Source of the DNA: Nonomuraea spiralis | Lineage (GTDB): Bacteria > Actinomycetota > Actinomycetes > Streptosporangiales > Streptosporangiaceae | Reading direction: 5' to 3' | Length of the DNA: 64,000 bases | Assembly: GCF_014648435.1 (NCBI RefSeq) | Contig: NZ_BMRC01000042.1 | Location: 1-64,000, forward strand | Notes under the pieces: model-generated | What the model was told of the DNA's origin: nothing | Database searches by the model: none | What the model saw: the letters and a program-made list of their open reading frames with translations, nothing else | Shown: piece by piece, positions 58,851 through 64,000 of the stretch | Position numbering within the stretch: position 1 is the stretch's first letter | Layout of the letters: each line of letters starts with the position of its first letter | Program-made: the position numbers and the translations under genes

Positions 58851-59585
58851 TCAGGCCGTCGTTCCGGCGTCGACGGTGATGGAGGTGCCGGTGATCGTAC
58901 GGCCGGCGGGCCCCACCAGATGCAGGACGGTGGCGGCGATGTCGTCCGGGGTGCTGTAGCGGCCGAGGGCCGTGTAGGAGCGTTCGTCGTCGGCGTCGGG
59001 ACCGTCGGCGGGATTCATCTCGGTGTCGGTGGAGCCGGGGTGGACGAGGTTGGCCGTGATGTCGCGGGGGCCCAGATCGCGGGCGAGGCCCTTGGTGAGG
59101 CCGATCAGTGCGGACTTGCTCATCGAGTACAGGGTCCAGCCGGGGTAGGGGACGCGTTCGGCCAGGCTGCTGCCGATGTTCACGATCCGCCCGCCGGCCC
59201 GCATGTGGCGTACTGCTGCCTGCGACGTGAGGAAAGCGGCTCTGGCGTGGATGGCGAGGGTGCGGTCGAGTTCGTCCAGGGAGACGTCCTCCAGTGGGCC
59301 GAAGGGGGCGATTCCGGCGTTGTTCACCAGGATGTCGAGGCGGCCGAAGGTGGAGACGGTGCGGGCGACGGCTGCCTGGAGGGCCTCGGCGTCGGTCGCC
59401 TCGGCGGCCATGGCCAGGCCGCGGCGGCCGAGTGCCTCGATCTCCTCGACCACGGTCTGCGCCCGGCTCGCCGCCGTCGCGTAGGTGATCGCCACGTCGG
59501 CGCCCGCCGCGGCCAGGTGGCGGGCGATGGCCGCGCCGATGCCCCTGCTGCCACCGGTGACGAGCGCGCTCTTGCCGTTGAGCAT
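58851..59585 (-). CDS. Short-chain dehydrogenase/reductase
   Basis: A 244-residue classical SDR. It has the cofactor motif TGGSRGIG, NNAG, the catalytic Ser in VNIGSS and YSMSK (Tyr-xxx-Lys). Sequence resembles the FabG/3-oxoacyl-ACP reductase group, but it is not in a fatty acid cluster, so the substrate is open. AGGAGG lies 4-5 nt before the ATG. It is divergent from a TetR gene and two copies of a palindrome lie between them, so it is that repressor's likely target. Confidence 0.94.
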   Translation of the reverse strand: MLNGKSALVTGGSRGIGAAIARHLAAAGADVAITYATAASRAQTVVEEIEALGRRGLAMAAEATDAEALQAAVARTVSTFGRLDILVNNAGIAPFGPLEDVSLDELDRTLAIHARAAFLTSQAAVRHMRAGGRIVNIGSSLAERVPYPGWTLYSMSKSALIGLTKGLARDLGPRDITANLVHPGSTDTEMNPADGPDADDERSYTALGRYSTPDDIAATVLHLVGPAGRTITGTSITVDAGTTA

Positions 59586-59600
59586 CTGTCCTCCTCTATA

Positions 59601-59640
59601 CGGAATCGGTTCCGGTTAAGGCTATTCGGAACGCGTTCCG
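59601..59640. promoter_or_regulatory. Two tandem TetR operators
   Basis: CGGAA-N4-TTCCG occurs twice, at 59601-59614 and 59627-59640, 26 bp apart in phase; the second (CGGAACGCGTTCCG) is a perfect 14-bp palindrome. They fill the gap between the divergent SDR and TetR genes and lie just upstream of the TetR -10 (TAGGGT, 59654-59659). Confidence 0.63.
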
Positions 59641-59665
59641 CTTTGCAAACCGATAGGGTGACCAC

Positions 59666-60214
59666 GTGGCACAGGAACGGGCCGATGCCGCCAGGAACCG
59701 CGCGAAGATCCTTGCCGCGGCCGCGGAGATCGTCGCCACCTCGGGGATGAAGGGGCTGGCGATGGCCGACGTCGCGGCCGCCTCGGGCGTCGGGATCGGG
59801 ACGCTGTACCGGCGGTTCGGCGACAGGTCGGGGCTGGCGTACGCGCTCATCGACGAGAAGGAACGCGAGTTCCAGCAGGCGTTCCTGACCGGCCCTCCGC
59901 CGCTGGGCCCCGGGGCGCCGGAGATCGAGCGGGTACGCGCCTTCCTGTACGCGCTGACCGATCGCACCTTCGCCCAGCTCGACCTTCTGCTGATGGCCGA
60001 GACCGCCGGGGAGTTCGCACGGTTCGGCGGGGCCTATGAGGCGTACCACCAGCATCTGGTCGTACTGATCGCACGGATCAGGCCGGAGGCGGACGCGGGG
60101 TTCCTCGCCGATGCCCTGCTCGCGCCGATCGCGGCCAATCTGATCGTTCACCGGGGGCGTGCGGCTCCCGCGGTGAAGGCGGGTCTCGACGCGCTGCTCA
60201 CGGGCCTCGGCTAG
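59666..60214 (+). CDS. TetR/AcrR family transcriptional regulator
   Basis: A 182-residue regulator with HTH MADVAAASGVGIGTLYRRFG (about 33-52). The GTG start lies exactly 6 nt after TAGGGT, so the mRNA is probably leaderless. It is divergent from the SDR gene with paired CGGAA-N4-TTCCG sites in between, which it most likely binds. It ends 48 bp before the convergent NTF2-like gene. Confidence 0.92.
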   Translation: MAQERADAARNRAKILAAAAEIVATSGMKGLAMADVAAASGVGIGTLYRRFGDRSGLAYALIDEKEREFQQAFLTGPPPLGPGAPEIERVRAFLYALTDRTFAQLDLLLMAETAGEFARFGGAYEAYHQHLVVLIARIRPEADAGFLADALLAPIAANLIVHRGRAAPAVKAGLDALLTGLG

Positions 60215-60262
60215 CGGGCCTTCCGTTCCGTGCTCGCGATGAACCGGTTTCGCCGACGACGG

Positions 60263-60889
60263 CTAACCGGTGACCCCAGGTTGGGCCGAGTCGGCCAGGA
60301 CGGCCGCCAGTTTGAGGCCTTCGTCGGCGAAGAGCCGTCCTGCCTGCTCTCCCTTGGCACGCGTTTCCAGAAGGACGAGCCATGAGGAGCCGTCGCGTTG
60401 GGGTACGACGCGGATCTGCCGCACCTCGCTGAAGCCGACCTCCTGCAGTTCGGGGTGGATCGCCGTCGGTGACCAGCTCACCTTCCAGGCACGGTCGAAA
60501 TCGATGATCTCCAGTTGTCCGTCATAGGTGTAGGGGACCGGTCCGTCGAGGGTGACGGCGAACGAGGCGTAATAGGTGGCGGTCTCCCCGAAATTCAAAT
60601 AGGCCTTGGGGTGGACGCGGATGTCCTGGATGGTTATCCGCTTGGCCTGGGAGCCCTTGGCGAAGGCGTTGTAGACGCCGTCGAAGTCCAGGGGCGGCTC
60701 CACCACCTGGGCTTTCATGGCGGACAGGTCGCCGCGCTGCCAGGCCGTCAGGAACGCGGTCGCCGTCTGCTGAGGCGAGCCTTTGGTGCGTACCGTCAGG
60801 TAGACGGCAACGCCCAACCCGAGGACGGTGGCCAGGGCTATGGCGATGGTGATCGCTGTCCGTCGCCGCCGACGAGAAAATACCGGCAT
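60263..60889 (-). CDS. Membrane-anchored NTF2-like (MecA_N) protein without transpeptidase domain
   Basis: A 208-residue protein: basic N-terminus, one membrane helix (TAITIAIALATVLGLGVAVY), then an NTF2-like domain of the kind at the N-terminus of PBP2a-type class B penicillin-binding proteins (TAFLTAWQRGDLSAMKAQVV, WKVSWSPTAIHPELQEVG). The PBP dimerisation and transpeptidase domains that normally follow are absent; the protein ends soon after LFADEGLKLAAVLADSAQPG. It is either a stand-alone regulator or lipid II-region protein, or a truncated PBP. TAGGAT 8 nt before the ATG suggests a leaderless transcript. Confidence 0.8.
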   Translation of the reverse strand: MPVFSRRRRRTAITIAIALATVLGLGVAVYLTVRTKGSPQQTATAFLTAWQRGDLSAMKAQVVEPPLDFDGVYNAFAKGSQAKRITIQDIRVHPKAYLNFGETATYYASFAVTLDGPVPYTYDGQLEIIDFDRAWKVSWSPTAIHPELQEVGFSEVRQIRVVPQRDGSSWLVLLETRAKGEQAGRLFADEGLKLAAVLADSAQPGVTG

Positions 60890-60940
60890 ATCGGGCGATC
60901 CTATTGGCTGGGCCACAACCCTCAGAACCCGAGCCCGACC

Positions 60941-61192
60941 GTGGGCAGGCTTGCGAAGAGGACCTGTGCGGCGAAGAAGGGGCTGACCGCGGCCTTCACC
61001 GAGAAGTACATCAAGGACGTGGTCGCGCTCGGCGGGAGCATGGTGCGAGCCGGCATCCAGAAGGCGTTCTTCGACATGGACCACCGCGCCGACCAGAAAG
61101 AGCTCGAACGCCGCTGGTTCGCGCGAGGCTACAAGGCGGGCGGCCCAGGCGCCTGCAACACCTGGACGGTGCCCAGCTCCAGAGTTTCCTGA
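60941..61192 (+). pseudogene. Truncated copy of the neighbouring YpfJ-like peptidase homologue
   Basis: The frame encodes only a C-terminal part (KRTCAAKKGLTAAFTEKYIK, ... RGYKAGGPGACNTWTVPSSR). Its end closely matches the end of the next protein (GYTKGTPGACNTWTAPASK), so it is a partial tandem duplicate. There is no signal peptide or start context; the GTG used here is only the first possible one. The fragment begins beside the divergent NTF2-like gene, whose promoter sits at the junction. Confidence 0.55.
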
Positions 61193-61235
61193 TCTTGTGG
61201 ACCCCGCCGGGCTTCCGCCCCTAACATCCCGCTTC

Positions 61236-61988
61236 ATGATGATCCGCGTGCTGGCTGCCACGGCGGCCGGACTGATGGCGTTCTCCGGTACGGCAGCCGC
61301 CTACCCGATCAAGGGCGTCCCCGAGCTGACCCACAACGCCCTGTACAAGAAGGGCAAGCTCCCCAAGATCAGCTGCAAGCTGAGCAAGGGCACGACGAAG
61401 TCCTCGACCACCAAATACCTGAACACCCTCGTCGGCTGCCTGAACGACGCCTGGGGGCCGTTCATCCCCGACTTCGAGCCGGTCAAGACCGATATCAAGG
61501 CCACTCACGACGAGGGCCCCTGCCACAACGGCATAAAGATCACCGGCTCGTTCGCCATCAGCTGTTACACCCAGCTCCAGATTCAGCTCGGCGCCGACTG
61601 GATCAGCGCCAAGGACGACCTGCCGATCCTCGCCCAGGTCGCCCAGGCGTGGAGCGGCGTGGTCATGGGCCGGACGGGCATCGGCGCGGCCTACTGGGCC
61701 ATGCCGAACGACGCCGACGAGAAGCAGCTGGATGAGCAGGAGCGTCGTTTCAGCATGCAGCAGCTGTGCCTGGCCGGCGTGACGCTCAAGGCCCTGGGCG
61801 GAAAGTCGAAGAACTGGAAGGCCACGCTGAAGGCCGAGGAGCCCACGCCGAAGGACAAGTACTGGCGCGACCGCTTCAGCAAGGACAAGATCAGCGCCAA
61901 CGACCTCTACTGGTTCACGCAGGGCTACACCAAGGGCACTCCGGGCGCGTGCAACACCTGGACGGCGCCGGCGTCCAAGGTCGCGTGA
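61236..61988 (+). CDS. Secreted YpfJ/neutral zinc metallopeptidase homologue lacking the zinc motif
   Basis: A 250-residue exported protein (signal peptide MMIRVLAATAAGLMAFSGTA, cleavage near AAA-YP). The order ELTHNALYKKGKLPKISC, a central helix, MQQLCLAGVTL and the ending PGACNTWTAPASKVA matches actinobacterial neutral zinc metallopeptidases (YpfJ family). Where active members have a sequence like VIAHEYGHHVQ, this one reads VAQAWSGVVMG, so HExxH is gone, and the Glu before QxQCLAG is also replaced. It is therefore probably a non-catalytic homologue. A TAACAT lies 8 nt before the ATG (61222-61227), suggesting leaderless expression. Confidence 0.8.
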   Translation: MMIRVLAATAAGLMAFSGTAAAYPIKGVPELTHNALYKKGKLPKISCKLSKGTTKSSTTKYLNTLVGCLNDAWGPFIPDFEPVKTDIKATHDEGPCHNGIKITGSFAISCYTQLQIQLGADWISAKDDLPILAQVAQAWSGVVMGRTGIGAAYWAMPNDADEKQLDEQERRFSMQQLCLAGVTLKALGGKSKNWKATLKAEEPTPKDKYWRDRFSKDKISANDLYWFTQGYTKGTPGACNTWTAPASKVA

Positions 61989-62160
61989 CGAACTCCTCCG
62001 ACGCCTTGTCGTAGGCGGCGGGATTCACATTCCACGACCCCGCGTGCCCTCCGCCGCCGGGGTGGACGAAGATGACGAGATCGGGCCGGGCCCTGGCACG
62101 CTCCAGCGCGGGCCCGATCGGCACCGCCGTGTCGTCCGTGTCAGCAAATATCGGGATCGG
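61985..62160 (-). pseudogene. C-terminal remnant of an alpha/beta hydrolase
   Basis: The minus strand encodes ADTDDTAVPIGPALERARAR, PDLVIFVHPGGGGHAGSWNV and NPAAYDKASEEFV, matching the end of alpha/beta hydrolases with the catalytic Asp loop and the catalytic His in GGHAGSWN. No N-terminal part, nucleophile or start exists; the upstream side runs into the end of the GlxA-type gene. It is a decayed fragment. Confidence 0.42.
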
Positions 62161-63130
62161 CGGCGGCGCGCAGGGGTCCACCCGGTGCGAAGGCCAGGCG
62201 GTAGTCGCGGGGCGGCAGGCCGACGTGCCGGGTGAAGTGGTGGCGCATGGTGAGCGGAGTGCTGAAACCGCAGCGGCGCGCGATGGCGGCGATGGGCAGA
62301 TCGCTGACCTCCAGCAGGTGCTGGGCGGCCAGGACACGCTGCGTCAGTAGCCATTGCAGAGGTGTGTCGCCGGTGCTCTGGACGAAGCGGCGGGCGAAGC
62401 TGCGTTCGGACATGCGGGCCAGGTTCGCCAGTTCCGGCACGGTCCACGGGTGGCCCAGGTCGTTGAGGATGCGTTCGCGCAGGCCCGTCAGGCTGTCGGA
62501 CGGGCTCTGGCCGGTGGGGACGGGACGTGTGATGAACTGCGCCTGGCCGCCCGGCCGGAACGGTGCGGTCACCATGGTACGGGCGATCTCGGCCGCGGCG
62601 GCGGCGCCGTGGTCGCGGCGGACCAGGTGCAGGCACAGGTCGATGCCCGCGGCCACACCCGCGGAGGTCCACACGGTGCCGTCCCCGACGAACAGGACGT
62701 TGGGGTCGACGGTCACCTCGGGGTAGTGGCGTGCGAGCTGCTCGACGTCGAGCCAGTGAGCAGTGGCCTTGCGGCCGTCCAGCAGGCCCGCGGCGGCCAG
62801 CAGGAACGCGCCCGAGCACAGGGACGCGACGGTCGCGCCACGGCCGTGCGCGGCGCGCAGCGCGGTGATCACGTCCGGGTGGACGGGCCCGGTCGGGTGC
62901 TGGACGCCGGGAACGACCACCAGGTCGCACTCGTCCAGGCCGTCGAGGCCATGGTCGGGAACGCAGGTCACACCCGGCGTCATGGTCAGCGCGGAGCCGC
63001 GCGGCCCGCACGTGCGCAGGTCGAACGCCGGGACGCCGCGATCGGTCCGGTCCAGGCCCCAGACCTCGGTGGCCACGGCGTAGTCGAAGACGCGGACGTG
63101 CTCGGTGACCAGGATCCCTACAGAGCGCAT
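62141..63130 (-). CDS. GlxA family transcriptional regulator (DJ-1/PfpI plus AraC HTH)
   Basis: A 329-residue regulator with a DJ-1/PfpI-like domain (VASLCSGAFLLAAAGLLDGR) and C-terminal AraC HTH pair (VPELANLARMSERSFARRFV, then IAAIARRCGFSTPLTMRHHF). The last residues (RAAADPDIC) lie in DNA shared with the hydrolase remnant, so the natural C-terminus may have been replaced. TAGTTT lies exactly 6 nt before the ATG (leaderless). It is divergent from the MFS transporter gene, its likely target. Confidence 0.93.
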   Translation of the reverse strand: MRSVGILVTEHVRVFDYAVATEVWGLDRTDRGVPAFDLRTCGPRGSALTMTPGVTCVPDHGLDGLDECDLVVVPGVQHPTGPVHPDVITALRAAHGRGATVASLCSGAFLLAAAGLLDGRKATAHWLDVEQLARHYPEVTVDPNVLFVGDGTVWTSAGVAAGIDLCLHLVRRDHGAAAAAEIARTMVTAPFRPGGQAQFITRPVPTGQSPSDSLTGLRERILNDLGHPWTVPELANLARMSERSFARRFVQSTGDTPLQWLLTQRVLAAQHLLEVSDLPIAAIARRCGFSTPLTMRHHFTRHVGLPPRDYRLAFAPGGPLRAAADPDIC

Positions 63131-63243
63131 GGCGGAAAACTATCCCACATGTGCGTTTCTGCCACTCACCGCGCGACACGCCCTGCGACCAGGCTCGTAA
63201 GCGGTTGTTTCCGCTGTTTCCGCGAGATGAGGAGCGCAATGTC

Positions 63244-64000
63244 ATGCCGCTGGCTCTGCTGGCCCTGGCCGTCGCAGGTTTCGGTGTCGGAACCTCGGAG
63301 TTCGCCATCATGGGCCTGCTTCCGCAGGTCGCCGCGGGGGTCGAGGTGTCGATCCCGGCCGCCGGCGTACTGATCAGCGGGTACGCCGTCGGTGTGATCG
63401 TGGGGGCGCCGCTGCTGACCGCGATCTCGGCACGCCTGTCGCGCCGCACGACTCTGCTGATCGTCGCGGCGCTGCTGGTGGCGGGCAGCGTCCTGTCGGC
63501 GGTCGCGTCCGGCTACGGCGTGTTGTTGGTGGCCAGGGTGCTGGCGGGCATGCCGCAGGGCGCGCTGTTCGGGGTCGGGTCGGTGGTGGCGGCCGAACTC
63601 GTTCCGCCGGAACGGCGCGGATGGGCGATGTCGATCATGTTCGGCGGGTTCACCATGGCGAACGTGGCCGGGGTGCCGCTGGTGACCTGGCTGGGGCAGG
63701 CCGCCGGCTGGCGGGCCACGTTCTGGGCCATCGCCGCGCTCGGTGCGCTGTCCCTCGTGAGCATCGCGGCGTTGGTGCCCGGCCGGCCGCGTCCGGAGGG
63801 CGAGGCCGGGCTGCGTTCGGAACTGTCGGCCCTGCGCCGGCCGCAGGTCTGGCTCGCGATGGCCGTGACGACGGCCGGTTTCGGCGGTGTCTTCGCCTCG
63901 TTCACGTACGTCGCTCCGATGATGACCGAGGTCGCGGGCTTCAGCGGCTCCAGCATGACGGCGCTGCTGGTCGTCTTCGGGCTGGGCATGGCCGCGGGCA
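63244..64000 (+). CDS. MFS transporter (DHA1/arabinose-efflux type), 3' end outside window
   Basis: The first 252 residues of a drug/metabolite efflux permease. The opening LALAVAGFGVGTSEFAIMGL and LLPQVAAGVEVSI are characteristic of the AraJ/YdhP-like DHA1 group; the loop motif RLSRRTTLL between helices 2 and 3 and RVLAGMPQGALFGVG in helix 4 follow. About seven helices are present before the window ends. GAGGAG lies 9 nt before the ATG. Probably controlled by the divergent GlxA-type regulator; the substrate is unknown. Confidence 0.93.
   Translation, partial: MPLALLALAVAGFGVGTSEFAIMGLLPQVAAGVEVSIPAAGVLISGYAVGVIVGAPLLTAISARLSRRTTLLIVAALLVAGSVLSAVASGYGVLLVARVLAGMPQGALFGVGSVVAAELVPPERRGWAMSIMFGGFTMANVAGVPLVTWLGQAAGWRATFWAIAALGALSLVSIAALVPGRPRPEGEAGLRSELSALRRPQVWLAMAVTTAGFGGVFASFTYVAPMMTEVAGFSGSSMTALLVVFGLGMAAG

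Noticed and set aside
1..64000. CRISPR arrays, tRNA or rRNA genes, riboswitches
   Set aside because: No regularly spaced repeats, cloverleaf candidates or known RNA motifs were noticed on either strand; a covariance-model scan would be decisive.

Overview
The window is high-GC DNA from a filamentous actinomycete. GTG starts are frequent, many -10 hexamers sit 6-8 nt before a start codon (leaderless transcripts), an IdeR/DmdR-type iron box is present, and there are two NarL-type two-component pairs, two ECF sigma genes (one ECF42, one with a CU044_5270 partner) and seven TetR regulators. The content resembles Streptosporangiaceae such as Nonomuraea, but that placement is inference. I see no rRNA, tRNA, CRISPR array, intact transposase or phage gene. 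It reads as a gene-dense, regulator-rich accessory region.

Layout. 0-4 kb: the 3' part of a secreted M4 metallopeptidase, then a minus-strand group of alpha/beta hydrolase, TetR and a 5'-truncated protein. 4.3-9.1 kb: an iron-box-controlled ferric-siderophore operon (siderophore-interacting protein, ATPase, binding lipoprotein, one fused double permease), ended by a hairpin. 9.1-14.6 kb: a frameshifted membrane protein, a metallophosphoesterase, a DUF1330 gene divergent from a TetR, a histidine kinase/response regulator pair and an esterase lipoprotein. 14.8-19.6 kb: a 1599-residue transmembrane NACHT protein with three related NTPase-like modules, only the first with an intact P-loop. 19.6-22.8 kb: a VAO-type flavin oxidase with two palindromic operators, then a DGPF-ECF42 sigma pair.

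23-33.6 kb holds the most distinctive cassette: a 2885-residue SpvB/Rhs-type YD-repeat protein with an unrecognised hydrophobic C-terminal domain, followed at very short spacing by two related beta-rich proteins that I do not recognise. 34-38 kb: ECF sigma plus CU044_5270 protein, a second two-component pair and a small secreted protein. 38-48 kb: a type B carboxylesterase with a divergent TetR, DUF5519 and DoxX proteins, a stand-alone IF-1 gene after a GNAT gene, a TetR/aldo-keto reductase pair around a 23-bp palindrome, a methyltransferase remnant, a regulator combining an IS30-like HTH with a MarR-like domain, and a serine beta-lactamase-like hydrolase.

48-64 kb: membrane and DUF2332 proteins, a GH20 hexosaminidase divergent from a TetR, several oxidoreductase or hydrolase genes with divergent TetR or GlxA-type regulators, a membrane-anchored NTF2/MecA_N-like protein without a transpeptidase, a YpfJ-like peptidase homologue lacking the zinc motif beside a truncated copy of itself, an alpha/beta hydrolase remnant, and a GlxA-type regulator divergent from an MFS transporter that runs off the end.

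The recurring theme is small regulator-target pairs with visible palindromes between them. Remnants and frameshifts are scattered throughout, which fits a plastic chromosome-arm region; some of the frameshifts could be sequencing errors.
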